From Streptomyces sp. NBC_01016 (GTDB taxonomy: Bacteria; Actinomycetota; Actinomycetes; Streptomycetales; Streptomycetaceae): DNA of 64,000 bases. Each line of letters starts with the position of its first letter. The first letter of the stretch is position 1. The translations under genes were made by a program, and so were the position numbers. The DNA lies in the NCBI RefSeq assembly GCF_026341035.1, contig NZ_JAPEOQ010000001.1, forward strand, positions 5,146,001-5,210,000, written 5' to 3'. The notes under the pieces were generated by a model. It ran no database searches and was not told the DNA's origin. It was given only the letters and a program-made list of their open reading frames with translations. This document shows, one piece after another, positions 23,333-32,938 of the stretch.

Positions 23333-24736
23333 ATGACCGAGCCATCACTGCTGTCCGAAATCGAACCCGAACCCCGCATGTCCGAGCGGTACAAGTCCTA
23401 CATCGTCGGCATCTGTACGGCCGCGTACGTCCTGTCCTTCGTGGACCGCCAGGCCCTGTCGCTGATGATCGAGCCCATCAAGCGCGATCTCAGCCTGACG
23501 GACACGCAGTTCAGCCTCCTGAGCGGGCTCGCCTTCTCCGTGCTGTACGCGGTGATGGGACTGCCCATCGCGGCGCTCGCCGACCGCCGTTCGCGCCCCG
23601 TGATCATCTCCATCGGCATCGCGCTGTGGAGTCTGGCCACCGCGCTCTCCGGGCTGAGCAAGGGGTTCGCCCACATGTTCCTGGCCCGCGTCGGGGTGGG
23701 TGTCGGCGAGGCGTCGCTGACCCCGTCCGCGTACTCGATGTTCAGCGACATGTACCCGAAGAGCAGGCTGGGCCGGGCGGCCGGGATCTACTCGCTCGGC
23801 TCGTTCATCGGAGGCAGCGCCGCGTTCTTCATCGGCGGGTACGTCATCGGGCTGCTCAAGGACGTCGACCGGGTCTCCCTGCCGCTCGTCGGAGACGTGC
23901 ACGCCTGGCAGTTGACGTTCTTCATCATCGGTCTGCCCGGACTGCTCGTCGCGCTCGTGTTCCTGCTGACGGTCCGCGACCCGGTGCGACGCGGGCTGGC
24001 CCGGGACTCCGCGGGCGCCGTACGGAAGGTGGCCATGCGCGATGTGTTCACCTTCCTGCGCAGCCACGCACGGACGTTCTTCTGCCACTACGCGGGCTTC
24101 TCCTGCTACGCGATGGTGCTGCTCGGCCTCATGGCATGGGTACCGGCCTTCTACATGCGCGCGTTCGGGCTGAGCGCGACCGAGGTCGGCTATGTGCTGG
24201 GTGGTGTCGTCCTGCTGGCCAACGGCTCCGGTGTGCTCTTCGGTGGGTGGCTGGTCGACCGGCTCACCAAGCTCGGACACCCGGACGGAGCGATGCGCGC
24301 CGGGGTCGTCGGCGCGATCGGCATGCTCGTCCCCGTCATCGTCTTCCCGCACGTCAGACCCCTGTGGCTGTCGCTGGCGCTGCTCGCGGTCACGATGTTC
24401 TTCGCCTCGTTCCCGATGCCCGCGTCCACTGCCGCCATGCAGGTGCTCAGCCCGAACCAGATGCGCGCCCAGGTGTCCGCCGTCTTCCTGCTCATCTCGA
24501 ACCTGGCCGCCGTGGGCCTGGGTACCACGCTGGTCGCGCTGGTCACGGACGAACTGCTCGGATCGGCCGGGCGCATCGGCACGTCCCTGTCGCTCGTGTA
24601 CGGCGTCGCCTCGGTCGGCAGCATCGTGCTGCTGTGGCGCGGCTGCGCACACTTCCGCCGGAGCCTCGCACGCGAGGAACGGCTCGCAGCCCAAGGACCG
24701 GGCGCCATCGCACAGGAGCCGAACGTCGCCACCTAG
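23333..24736 (+). CDS. MFS transporter (Spinster-like branch)
   Basis: A 467-residue, twelve-helix permease. AALADRRSRPVIISIG is the loop-2/3 motif; VGVGEASLTPSAYSMFSDMYP is characteristic of the Spinster/organic-acid MFS branch. It is the first of three same-strand genes, 54 bases before the opine-dehydrogenase-like gene, and probably imports or exports the substrate or product of those two enzymes. GAGG precedes the ATG by nine bases; another in-frame ATG lies five codons upstream. Confidence 0.87.
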   Translation: MTEPSLLSEIEPEPRMSERYKSYIVGICTAAYVLSFVDRQALSLMIEPIKRDLSLTDTQFSLLSGLAFSVLYAVMGLPIAALADRRSRPVIISIGIALWSLATALSGLSKGFAHMFLARVGVGVGEASLTPSAYSMFSDMYPKSRLGRAAGIYSLGSFIGGSAAFFIGGYVIGLLKDVDRVSLPLVGDVHAWQLTFFIIGLPGLLVALVFLLTVRDPVRRGLARDSAGAVRKVAMRDVFTFLRSHARTFFCHYAGFSCYAMVLLGLMAWVPAFYMRAFGLSATEVGYVLGGVVLLANGSGVLFGGWLVDRLTKLGHPDGAMRAGVVGAIGMLVPVIVFPHVRPLWLSLALLAVTMFFASFPMPASTAAMQVLSPNQMRAQVSAVFLLISNLAAVGLGTTLVALVTDELLGSAGRIGTSLSLVYGVASVGSIVLLWRGCAHFRRSLAREERLAAQGPGAIAQEPNVAT

Positions 24737-24790
24737 CACGACCCGCGCAACCGCGCTTCGTACGCTCAACTGAAGGGAACGGGACCACTC

Positions 24791-25903
24791 ATGGACATCA
24801 CCATCCTCGGCGGCGGACACGGATGCTTCGCCGCGGCGGCGGAACTCGCGGAGAACGGCCACACCGTGCGCTGGTGGCGGCGGGACACCATGGCCCTGGA
24901 CGCGCTGCGCGCCCTCGGCGCCCTCGGCGTCCGCGACCATCGCGGCAGCAGGAACGTACCGGTGAGCGACACGGCACGCGCCGGGGCCATCCATCCCGTC
25001 GCGGACCTCGCGGAAGCCGTACGCGGCGCGACACTCGTGGTCGTACCGCTGCCGGCCACCGTGCACGAGGACCTGGCCGCCCGGGTGGCACCGCTGCTCC
25101 GGGACGGCCAGGTGGTGTTCCTGCCGCCGGGTACCTTCGGCACGCTGCTCTTCGCCAAGGCGATGGCCGAGGCGGGCAACACGGCGGACGTCGCGCTCGC
25201 CGAGACCGGCACGCTGCCCTATCTGGCGCGTACGCACGGACCGGCCGAGGTGGTGGTGAGCGGGTACGCGACGCGGCTGCCCACCGGCGTCTTCCCGGTC
25301 CGCTCCTCCGACGCGGCGTTCCGCGTGCTGCGGGAGGCCTACCCGTCCGTCGAACCGGTCGAGGACAGCCTCAGTGGCGCGCTCATGAACGCGGGCCCGG
25401 TGATCCATCCGCCGCTCATCCTCATGAACGCCGGTCCGCTGGAGCACAGTTCGTCCTGGGACATCCACAACGAAGGGACCCAGCCGTCGATCCGCTGGGT
25501 CACCGACGCCCTCGACGCCGAACGGATCGCGGTCCGCGAGGCGCTCGGGTACGCCGCCCCGCACTTCCCGCTCGCCGACCACTACGCGACGGACGGCGAC
25601 GAGTGGATGTACGGCCGCGCCGCCCACGAACGGCTCACGGACAGCGGCGACTGGCGGGAGAAGATCGACCTGCTCGACCACCGGTACATGTTGGAGGACA
25701 CCCGCCTCGGCCTGTCGTTCCTGGTGTCGGTCGGACGCTGGGCCGGCATCCAAACACCGGTCGCACAGGGCCTGTTGAGCATCGCGTCCGCCGTCACAGG
25801 CAAGGATCTGTACGCCGAAGGCCGCACGCTGGAGTCCCTCGGCCTGGCCCGGCTCACCCGTCCCGAACTGACCAAGCTGCTTCACGAAGGGTTGCCGGCA
25901 TGA
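24791..25903 (+). CDS. NAD/NADP octopine/nopaline dehydrogenase family protein
   Basis: A 370-residue enzyme with an N-terminal Rossmann domain (MDITILGGGHGCFAAAAELA, VVVPLPATVHEDLAARVAPLL, PPGTFGTLLFAKAM) and an all-helical C-terminal domain from about 180 (ALMNAGPVIHPPLILMNAG, with a His in EHSSSWDIHNEG, where the catalytic His-Asp pair of opine dehydrogenases lies). Family members reductively join an amino acid and a 2-oxo acid, or run the reverse. GAAGGGAACGGGA precedes the ATG. It overlaps the next gene by four bases. The exact opine-like compound is unknown. Confidence 0.85.
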   Translation: MDITILGGGHGCFAAAAELAENGHTVRWWRRDTMALDALRALGALGVRDHRGSRNVPVSDTARAGAIHPVADLAEAVRGATLVVVPLPATVHEDLAARVAPLLRDGQVVFLPPGTFGTLLFAKAMAEAGNTADVALAETGTLPYLARTHGPAEVVVSGYATRLPTGVFPVRSSDAAFRVLREAYPSVEPVEDSLSGALMNAGPVIHPPLILMNAGPLEHSSSWDIHNEGTQPSIRWVTDALDAERIAVREALGYAAPHFPLADHYATDGDEWMYGRAAHERLTDSGDWREKIDLLDHRYMLEDTRLGLSFLVSVGRWAGIQTPVAQGLLSIASAVTGKDLYAEGRTLESLGLARLTRPELTKLLHEGLPA

Positions 25904-26910
25904 CGGACACGGAAGACACCGAAGCGACGCAACGCATCGACGTGGTGGTGGTCGGTGCCGGACGCATGGGACAGGGCATCGCGCGCGCCTTCCTGGCCGC
26001 GGGCATGGACGTCACCCTCGCGGACGTCAAGGAGACGGACGAGGACCGGGCGCCGTACCGAAAGGCGGCCGAGCAGCAGATCCGGGAACACCTACGTGCC
26101 GACTCCGGCCGGCCACCCCAACTCGTCGTCTGCGACCGCGAGTCCGCGCAGATCCGACTCGCCGACGCGGACGTGGTGTTCGAGGCCGTGCCCGAGGTCA
26201 TCGACGTCAAGCGCGACATCCTCTCCTGGGTCGACGCGCACGTGGCGGACGACGCGGTCATCGCCTCGACCACGTCGACCTTCCTCGTCACCGAGATCGC
26301 CGACCTCGTCGACGACCCGAGCCGCGTCCTGAACGCGCACTGGCTGAACCCCGCCGACCTCATGCCCCTCGTCGAGGTCAGCCGCGGCGACCGTACCGAC
26401 CCCGGGCAGGTGGAGCGGATGACCGGGCTGCTCCGGCGGATCGGCAAGATACCGGTGGTGTGCGGACCCGCGGCCGGCTACATCGTGCCCCGGCTCCAGG
26501 CCCTCGTCATGAACGAGGCCGCCCGCATGGTCGAGGAGGGCGTCGCGACCGCCACCGACATCGACCTCGCCGTACGCGCCGGCCTCGGAACACGCTTCTC
26601 CGTCCTGGGCCCCCTGGAGTTCATCGACTGGGGCGGCGGGGACATCCTGTACTACGCCTCCCGCTACCTCACCGCCCAGCTCGGCGACCGGTTCCGCGCG
26701 CCGGCCGTGGTCGAGGACAACATGGCGACCCACCGCCGCGGCCTCCAGGACCACACCGGCTTCTACGAGTACGACCCCGAGAGCATCGCCGCGTACCAGG
26801 CGGGCCGCACGCGGGAGTTCGAGGCGCTGCTGAGGCTGCGCGGGCCCGAACTCCGCGCGGAACCCGTGCTGTCGGAGCGGCCGGTCCCACCTCCGGACAC
26901 CGACCGGTGA
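25900..26910 (+). CDS. 3-hydroxyacyl-CoA dehydrogenase-like NAD enzyme
   Basis: A 336-residue dehydrogenase. VVVVGAGRMGQGIARAFLAA is the NAD-binding loop, VFEAVPEVIDVKRDIL and IASTTSTFLVTEIAD continue the domain, and NAHWLNPADLMPLVEV carries the catalytic His. The C-terminal helical domain starts at about 190 (GYIVPRLQALVMNEAARMVEEG). This single-function form with HWLNP is closer to L-carnitine or L-gulonate dehydrogenases than to fatty-acid beta-oxidation enzymes. Its ATG overlaps the TGA of the opine-dehydrogenase-like gene, so both proteins are made together and likely act in one short pathway. Confidence 0.85.
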   Translation: MTDTEDTEATQRIDVVVVGAGRMGQGIARAFLAAGMDVTLADVKETDEDRAPYRKAAEQQIREHLRADSGRPPQLVVCDRESAQIRLADADVVFEAVPEVIDVKRDILSWVDAHVADDAVIASTTSTFLVTEIADLVDDPSRVLNAHWLNPADLMPLVEVSRGDRTDPGQVERMTGLLRRIGKIPVVCGPAAGYIVPRLQALVMNEAARMVEEGVATATDIDLAVRAGLGTRFSVLGPLEFIDWGGGDILYYASRYLTAQLGDRFRAPAVVEDNMATHRRGLQDHTGFYEYDPESIAAYQAGRTREFEALLRLRGPELRAEPVLSERPVPPPDTDR

Positions 26911-26989
26911 GGAATGGTCGAGGAGGGGGCCACGCCGATCGCCGCATCGAGCGGTCAACTACGCGCTGAAGCAGGCGAGTTGGACTCGC

Positions 26990-28093
26990 TCAGTCCGTGG
27001 ACGGCTTCCCCCGGCCCGGCACCTGGGGTGTCCTCGCGGCCTCCGCCTCGGCCTTCGCGTTGTTCACCGCGGCGGCGGCCTGCTTGGCGACCTCGTCGGC
27101 GGCCGCGGCGGCGGTGTTCTGCGGGCCCGGCTCGATCTCCTGGGTTCCGCTGTCGTCCGCGGTGTCGGCGGCGTGGCCGGAGGCGGCCTCCTCGGCCTGC
27201 ACGTTCTTGGGCAGCCCCATCGTCGAGTGGTCGGCGAAGGCGCTGGAGACGGAGCGGACCGCCTCCGTCAGCTCTCCCGGGATCACCCAGAACGTGTTGT
27301 TCTCGCTCTTCGCCAGGTGCGGCAGCGTCTCGAGGTACTTATAGGCGAGGATCTTCGGGTCGGCGTTGTTGCGATGGACGGCCTGGAAGACGCGCTCCAC
27401 CGCCTTGGCCTCGCCGTCCGCCCGCAGGATCATGGCCTGCTGCGTGCCCTGTGCCTCCAGGATGTCCTTCTGCTTCGTGCCCTCCGCAGTGAGGATCTTG
27501 GCCTGTCGTTCCCCTTCGGCGTGCAGGATGGCCGCGCGCTTGTCCCGCTCGGCCCGCATCTGCTTCTCCATCGCCTCTTTGATCGTGTTCGGCGGGTCGA
27601 TGGCCTTGATCTCGACGCGATTGACGCGGATGCCCCACTTGCCGGTGGCGTCGTCGAGGACGGTGCGCAGCCGGGTGTTGATCTCCTCGCGTGAGGTGAG
27701 CGTCTCCTCCAGGTCCATGCTGCCGATGACGTTGCGCAGCGTGGTCACGGTGAGCTGGTCGATCGCCTGCAGGTAGTCGGCCACCTCGTACGCCGCCGAC
27801 CTGGGGTCGGTGATCTGGTAGTAGAGGACGGTGTCGATGTTCACCACGAGGTTGTCCTCGGTGATGACCGGCCTCGGGTCGGACGAATAGACCTGTTCGC
27901 GCACATCGAGCTTGGTGTTGACGCGGTCGGCCACCGGCAGCACGAGGTTCAGGCCGGGCTGGAGGGTGCGGCGGTATCTGCCGAACCGTTCGATGTTGTA
28001 GCGGCGGGCCTGCGGGACGATCCGCACGGAGGTGGCCACGAGAAGGATGACGACGATGGCCGCCACCAGAATCGGGATGACAATTGCGTCCAC
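26990..28093 (-). CDS. SPFH/Band 7 (stomatin-like) membrane protein
   Basis: A 367-residue protein with one N-terminal membrane helix (about 4-24), an SPFH domain (25-180; VRIVPQARRYNIERFGRYRR, LDVREQVYSSDPRPVITEDN, GIRVNRVEIKAIDPP) and a long coiled-coil (about 180-250, AERDKRAAILHAEGERQ...), then an Ala-rich tail. Such proteins form oligomers in ordered membrane patches. It follows the NfeD-like gene on the same strand 34 bases apart, a pairing known across bacteria, in which NfeD supports the stomatin homologue. Confidence 0.9.
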   Translation of the reverse strand: MDAIVIPILVAAIVVILLVATSVRIVPQARRYNIERFGRYRRTLQPGLNLVLPVADRVNTKLDVREQVYSSDPRPVITEDNLVVNIDTVLYYQITDPRSAAYEVADYLQAIDQLTVTTLRNVIGSMDLEETLTSREEINTRLRTVLDDATGKWGIRVNRVEIKAIDPPNTIKEAMEKQMRAERDKRAAILHAEGERQAKILTAEGTKQKDILEAQGTQQAMILRADGEAKAVERVFQAVHRNNADPKILAYKYLETLPHLAKSENNTFWVIPGELTEAVRSVSSAFADHSTMGLPKNVQAEEAASGHAADTADDSGTQEIEPGPQNTAAAAADEVAKQAAAAVNNAKAEAEAARTPQVPGRGKPSTD

Positions 28094-28127
28094 GCTTCCT
28101 CCGTTGCTGGATGGTCGGCCGTTCGGT

Positions 28128-28565
28128 TCAGGGCAGGAGCTCGCGGGGGTAGACGACCGCCGTCGCGCCTTCGATCTCCATGACGTCGACCAGCGCCCCC
28201 ACGGGGATCACGTGGCTCTCGTCGAGGGTGCGGGCGGACCATTGCTCCCCGGACAGCTTGATCAGGCCGCGGGTCGCGGTGACCTCCTGCATGACCTCGG
28301 CGCGCTTGCCGATCAAAGCATCGCTGCCGTCGCGGATGAGGGGCGTTTGCGCCAGGTGGCGCAGCACGACAGGCCGTACGAGGATCAGGCCCGCGGCCGC
28401 CGTGACCCCGAGCGCCACGAGTTGGCCGAGCAGGCCGACACCCACGCCGGCGACCACCGCCGCCACCAGGGCCGCACCCGCGAACAGCCCGAAGACCAGT
28501 GTCAGCGTGAAGAACTCCGCGGCGCCAAGACCCGCGGCGGCGAGCAGCCAGACGTACCACGGCAT
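28128..28565 (-). CDS. NfeD-like membrane protein
   Basis: A 145-residue short NfeD protein: three hydrophobic segments (about 4-75) followed by a C-terminal OB-fold domain (LIGKRAEVMQEVTATRGLIKL, GEQWSARTLDESHVIPVGALVDVMEIEGATAVV). The protease domain of long NfeD forms is absent. GGGAGG lies eight bases before the ATG. It leads a two-gene unit with the stomatin-like gene, and the OB-fold probably binds that partner. Confidence 0.9.
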   Translation of the reverse strand: MPWYVWLLAAAGLGAAEFFTLTLVFGLFAGAALVAAVVAGVGVGLLGQLVALGVTAAAGLILVRPVVLRHLAQTPLIRDGSDALIGKRAEVMQEVTATRGLIKLSGEQWSARTLDESHVIPVGALVDVMEIEGATAVVYPRELLP

Positions 28566-28748
28566 GGCATCAGCCTCCCTCGGGCGACCTCTTGTCAAAG
28601 CTACCGCCTGGAACACCGGACAGAACAGACTTAACCGGCGTGGTTCTGGCGTGTAGGTGGAGCTCACGCCCCGGCTCCCGCTCGTCGCGGTTCTTTGCTT
28701 CCCTGCCGACGAGCAGGAGCCGGGACGTGTCGTCGCGGTGCTACGGGT

Positions 28749-30104
28749 TCAGGCCGACTGCGCGGGGGCGCAGGCCTGGCTGAGGGTCAGGCCCTTGGTC
28801 TCGGGGGCCAGGCGGTGCGAGACGATGCCGCCGATCAGGCTGATGGCGGCCGCCAGGAGCATCGTCACGGAGGTGCCGAGGCTGTCGACGGAGAGCGGCA
28901 GGAGGAAGGTGCCGGCCGCGGCGCCGACGCGGGAGACGGCGGTGGCGAAGCCGACGCCCGCGCCGCGGATCTCCGTGGGGAACACCTCACCCGGATACAC
29001 CCCGGACAGCGCTGTGGACGCGGCGTTCACCAGGGAGAAGACGAGGAAGCAGACCAGGACGAGGACGGCGGAGGTGCCCGAGAAGAAGGCGACGACGACC
29101 AGGGCGACGGTGGAGATCCAGAACGGCGGAACGGCCAGCTTGCGCCGTCCGACGCGTTCGATGAGCAGCACGGAGACCATCGACCCGACGACCACGAGCC
29201 CGTTGATGGCCAGCGCGCCGGTCAGGCCGTCCTTGATGCCGAGGTGCTCCAGGACGGTCGGTGCGAAGGCGCCGATGGCGAAGTACGGGGTGACGTTGCA
29301 GACCCAGAAGACGCTCACGAAGATCGTGGCCTTGCGGTACTCGGGGGAGAACAGCCGGCCGAAGCCTCCCCCGGTGCGCGGCGCCGGGGTGTGGAGGTCG
29401 CGCTGGTCCTCCTCTTCCAGGTACTCGCTCGCCAGGGCGGTGGCCTCCTCGGTCCTGCCCTTGCTCATCAGCCAGCGCGGTGACTCGGGGGTGCCGAGGC
29501 GGAGCAGCAGGACGATGACCGTCGGGACGGTGCTGAGCCCGAGGATGACGGTCCAGCTGACGGACGTGGACGCGATCAGGGCGTAGCCGGCCGCGTAGGA
29601 GATGAGGTAGCCGACGTACCAGGCGACTTCTTGTACGGCGAGCAGCCGGCCGCGCAGGCGGGCGGGTGCGAACTCGGCGAGCAGCGGCCAGCCGATGGAG
29701 TAGTCGGCGCCGATGGCCAGGCCCATGACGAGGCGGACCACGACGAGCTGCCACGCCTCGGTGACGAAGAACTGGGCGACGGAGCAGACCAGGAACAGGG
29801 CGAGGTCGATGGTGAACATCGATTTGCGGCCGAACCGGTCGGCCAGATAGCCGCCGACCGGGCCGCCGAGGAAGATGCCGAGCAGCGCGGCCGCGGCGAT
29901 GAGCCCCTCGCCGGCGGACGACAGGCCCAGGTCCTTCGATATCGCCGGCATCACGACGCCCGTGCTGCCGAGGATGAACCCGTCGATGAACATGCCGCCC
30001 GCGATCACCATGCACAGCTTGGTCAGGAAGCGGCGCCGCTTCGTCGACAGGGAGGGCGGCGGAAGGTCCGCCGCGGGGGCGGGTCGGGTACTGGTCTCGG
30101 TCAC
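28749..30104 (-). CDS. MFS transporter, sugar/aromatic-acid porter type
   Basis: A 451-residue permease with twelve helices. GGYLADRFGRKSMF is the loop-2/3 motif, YSIGWPLLAEFAPARLRGRLL the helix 4-5 region, and PESPRWLMSKGR the central-loop motif shared by sugar porters and related organic-acid transporters; PETKG occurs near the end. It stands alone, with a 250-base gap (30105-30357) upstream that holds no gene. Substrate unknown. Confidence 0.87.
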   Translation of the reverse strand: MTETSTRPAPAADLPPPSLSTKRRRFLTKLCMVIAGGMFIDGFILGSTGVVMPAISKDLGLSSAGEGLIAAAALLGIFLGGPVGGYLADRFGRKSMFTIDLALFLVCSVAQFFVTEAWQLVVVRLVMGLAIGADYSIGWPLLAEFAPARLRGRLLAVQEVAWYVGYLISYAAGYALIASTSVSWTVILGLSTVPTVIVLLLRLGTPESPRWLMSKGRTEEATALASEYLEEEDQRDLHTPAPRTGGGFGRLFSPEYRKATIFVSVFWVCNVTPYFAIGAFAPTVLEHLGIKDGLTGALAINGLVVVGSMVSVLLIERVGRRKLAVPPFWISTVALVVVAFFSGTSAVLVLVCFLVFSLVNAASTALSGVYPGEVFPTEIRGAGVGFATAVSRVGAAAGTFLLPLSVDSLGTSVTMLLAAAISLIGGIVSHRLAPETKGLTLSQACAPAQSA

Positions 30105-30357
30105 GGTGGGGCCCTCGTTCCGGGATCGTCAGTGCGGCGCCGTGCTGTGCCGGCGCGCTTCTTTGGGGTGGGTGGGGGGCGTGCCAACGGCCGCTGGCGC
30201 CCTGACATGGGGTGGGGCGGCAGCGGCCGCGGGGAGGAACCCTACGTCAGCCGGCTACGTGTTGTCGGGGCGGCCCCGCCGGGTCCGACAGTGCCGCCGA
30301 CTGCTGCAGCGGCAGGGGCCCCCACGCCCCGGCCCGTGATGGTTTCGAGGGGCCGGG

Positions 30358-31179
30358 TCAGGGCGTGACGGCGTGTTCGGTGAACTCGCCGCAGGTGCGG
30401 AACCCCAACCTGCGGTACACGGGTTCGCCGTCGGGGGACGCCTGGAGGACCGCGATGCGGTGGCCCCGGTCGAGGACCGTGTGGAGTGCGGCGAGGGTCA
30501 TGGCGCCGCCGTAGCCGCGCCGGCGGTGGGCCGACAGCGTACTGATGTTGTAGATCCCGGCGACCCCCGCGTGGTGGAACACCTCGGCCGAGCAGACCGG
30601 GCGGCCGTCCACGTAGCCGACCAGATAGCGGGCCTCACAGTGCGGGTCGAGGGCCAGGGGAGCGGCCTGGGCGAAGAAGCGGCGGACCGTGTCGGCGGGC
30701 GGGGTCCAGTTCGCGGCGAGAACGGCGGCGTAGTCGGCGAGTTGCTCGGGCGTGGCCACCGCCTGGATGTCCAGTCCGGGCACGTCGGGCGCCGGCAGGG
30801 TGTCGTCCAGCTCGGCCCACATCGCCGTCTCGCGTTCGGCCGTCGGTAGACCGGCCGCTGCCAGGCGGGCGCCGAGGTCCGGTGGCGTCGAGGCGGGCCC
30901 GACCCACCAGGAGAACGGACGCCCGGTGCGAGCCAGCGCGCGCTGCGTCTCGGCGATACGTGCCGCCGAGGTGCCGTCGGTGAAGCGGGCCGCGGCGACG
31001 ATGTTGAAGGTGTCGTCGTCCAGGCCGCTATCGGCAATCAGGAGGTCATCGGCCTCCGTGACGGTCGCGCCGCCCATGCCGCGATGCAGATGGCAGGCGT
31101 GCTCCGCCAGATTCCGCTCCATCCTGTCCGTCAGGTCCGGGTTGCTGAGGAAGTCGTCGTTCACGACGGATGATCCCAT
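30358..31179 (-). CDS. GNAT-family N-acetyltransferase
   Basis: A 273-residue protein. The C-terminal half is a GNAT domain (about 130-273): SAEVFHHAGVAGIYNISTL as strands 4-5, the acetyl-CoA loop RRRGYGGAM, and EPVYRRLGFRTCGEF at the end. The N-terminal half (residues 1-125) looks like a decayed or divergent first GNAT module, with WWVGPASTPPDLGARL. No ribosome-binding site is clear; a GTG five codons inside the ATG chosen is possible. Substrate unknown; it may protect against a small amine. Confidence 0.78.
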   Translation of the reverse strand: MGSSVVNDDFLSNPDLTDRMERNLAEHACHLHRGMGGATVTEADDLLIADSGLDDDTFNIVAAARFTDGTSAARIAETQRALARTGRPFSWWVGPASTPPDLGARLAAAGLPTAERETAMWAELDDTLPAPDVPGLDIQAVATPEQLADYAAVLAANWTPPADTVRRFFAQAAPLALDPHCEARYLVGYVDGRPVCSAEVFHHAGVAGIYNISTLSAHRRRGYGGAMTLAALHTVLDRGHRIAVLQASPDGEPVYRRLGFRTCGEFTEHAVTP

Positions 31180-31241
31180 CAGGGTTGGGCGCCGCTTGCA
31201 CGCGAATTCGCGGCCGCGGCCGACGTACGACTGCGCCCTGC

Positions 31242-32759
31242 CTACCGGCGCCGCTCGGCGCCCGGTTCCAACGCCGGTGCGGAGACCCCGAGATGGGACC
31301 GGCACTGCGGGCGGGGCGCGGCCTCCAGGCGCGGGCGCACCGAGCGGGGCCGGATGAACAGGGCCGCCGTGGCGGCGCCCAGTACGAACAGCGCGGCGCA
31401 GCCGGCCGCGGCCCGGTGGAACGACGTGTCCACGGACTCGGGCCGCGTGTACGCATCGCCAGACAGGCCGACGGCCAGCGGCAGCGCGGCGACCACCAGC
31501 AGCTGTGCGACCCGCGCCGCCGTGTTGTTGACGCCACTGGCGAGGCCGGCGTGCTCCGGTTCCACCGACGCGAGCACCGTCGTCGTCAGCGGGGCCACGA
31601 AGAGGCTCATGCCGAGCCCGAGGACGGCGACCGCGGGCAGCACATCGGTCGCGTACGGCGACCCCGGACCGATCCGCAACATGAGCAGCGCCCCGACCGC
31701 GGCGACGACAGGTCCCACGACCAGGGGCGGCGTCGGCCCCACCCGGCGCGCCAGATCACCGGCCCTGGGCGACAGCAGCAGCATCATCGCGGTCACCGGC
31801 AACGTCGCCACTCCCGCCTGCAACGCGTCGTACCCCAGGGCGACTTGAAGCTGGACGGGCAGCATGAAGAGGATGCCGCCGATCCCCGCGTAGAGGCACA
31901 GCGTCATCCCGTTCGCGGCGCTGAACAGGCGCGAGCGGAACAGCGACGGCGGCAGCATCGGCGCGGCCCGCCGCCGCTCCACGGCCACGAAGGCGACACC
32001 CGCGGCGACACCGACGAGCGCGGCGAGGCCGGCCGCCACGGAGAACGCACCGCCCGACGACCCGATCAGCGCGTAACTCACCCCGGCCAGACACACCGCC
32101 GCGAGCACGGCACCGACCTGGTCGAAGGGGGCGTCCGCGGCCGCGGCGTCCCGGCTCTCGGGGACGTGGCGCAGGGCGATGACCAGCACGACGACGGCGA
32201 TCGGCACATTGATGAGAAAGATCCACCGCCACCCGGGCCCATCGATCAGCCACCCACCGAGGAACGGCCCGAGCGCCCCCGCGACGCCGGTAAGACCCGA
32301 CCAGGCGCCCACCGCGCGGGCCTGGTCGTCGGGGTGGAACACCGACCGCACCAGCGCCAACGACCCGGGGGTCAGCAGCGCCCCGCCGACCCCCTGCAGC
32401 GCCCGCGCCGCGATCAACGTGCCCTCGTTCGGGGCGAGTCCGCACGCCGCCGAGGCGACCGCGAACCATGCCACGCCCAGGACGAGCGCCCGCCGTCGCC
32501 CGATCCGGTCGCCCATCGCGCCGCCCCACAGGAGCAGCGCGGACAGCGTCAGCATGTAGGCGTTGACGACCCATTGGAGCGCGGACAGGGAGGCGCCGAG
32601 GTCGCGTCCCATGGTCGGGAGGGCGACGTTGACGACCGTCCCGTCGAGCATGGCCATCCCGGACGCCAGCACCACGCACGCGAGGATCCACCGCCCGCGC
32701 GCCGACGAGAGCCGGATGCCGGGGGCGGCGTCGGGAGTAGGACCAGCCGTCGCTGTCAT
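31242..32759 (-). CDS. DHA2-type (EmrB/QacA) MFS drug exporter
   Basis: A 505-residue permease with fourteen helices. MAMLDGTVVNVALPTMGRDL is the family's first-helix signature, WGGAMGDRIGRRRALVLG the loop-2/3 motif, and GVGGALLTPGSLALVRSVF and SGLTGVAGALGPFLGGWLID complete the DHA2 pattern. It should export a hydrophobic or cationic toxic compound using the proton gradient. The promoter region contains a direct repeat (32787-32806) that could bind a repressor; no regulator gene is adjacent. The last 35 residues are Arg/Pro-rich. Confidence 0.87.
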   Translation of the reverse strand: MTATAGPTPDAAPGIRLSSARGRWILACVVLASGMAMLDGTVVNVALPTMGRDLGASLSALQWVVNAYMLTLSALLLWGGAMGDRIGRRRALVLGVAWFAVASAACGLAPNEGTLIAARALQGVGGALLTPGSLALVRSVFHPDDQARAVGAWSGLTGVAGALGPFLGGWLIDGPGWRWIFLINVPIAVVVLVIALRHVPESRDAAAADAPFDQVGAVLAAVCLAGVSYALIGSSGGAFSVAAGLAALVGVAAGVAFVAVERRRAAPMLPPSLFRSRLFSAANGMTLCLYAGIGGILFMLPVQLQVALGYDALQAGVATLPVTAMMLLLSPRAGDLARRVGPTPPLVVGPVVAAVGALLMLRIGPGSPYATDVLPAVAVLGLGMSLFVAPLTTTVLASVEPEHAGLASGVNNTAARVAQLLVVAALPLAVGLSGDAYTRPESVDTSFHRAAAGCAALFVLGAATAALFIRPRSVRPRLEAAPRPQCRSHLGVSAPALEPGAERRR

Positions 32760-32786
32760 CGCGCAATTGTCGCGGAGCCCCCGTGT

Positions 32787-32806
32787 GTACGCGACGTATA
32801 CGCGAC
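32787..32806. promoter_or_regulatory. Direct repeat upstream of the DHA2 exporter
   Basis: GTACGCGAC is followed directly by GTATACGCGAC, 30-50 bases above the exporter start. The arrangement suggests a regulator site. Confidence 0.4.
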
Positions 32807-32938
32807 CTTCGGGACCGATGGACCGATCCGGGCGCGGCCCGCCTCCTCGGGCGAGGGGGCGGGCCCGCTGTTAGTTTTGTCCTGAAATACGGCATCCGTG
32901 TCCGCTGGGAACACGGGAACAGGAGCGTGACGGACCCC

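Noticed and set aside
23345..25885. A long minus-strand open frame opposite the MFS and opine-dehydrogenase-like genes
   Set aside because: Antisense shadow rich in Arg, Gln, Glu and Val, with no start signal or motif; the plus-strand genes are coherent.
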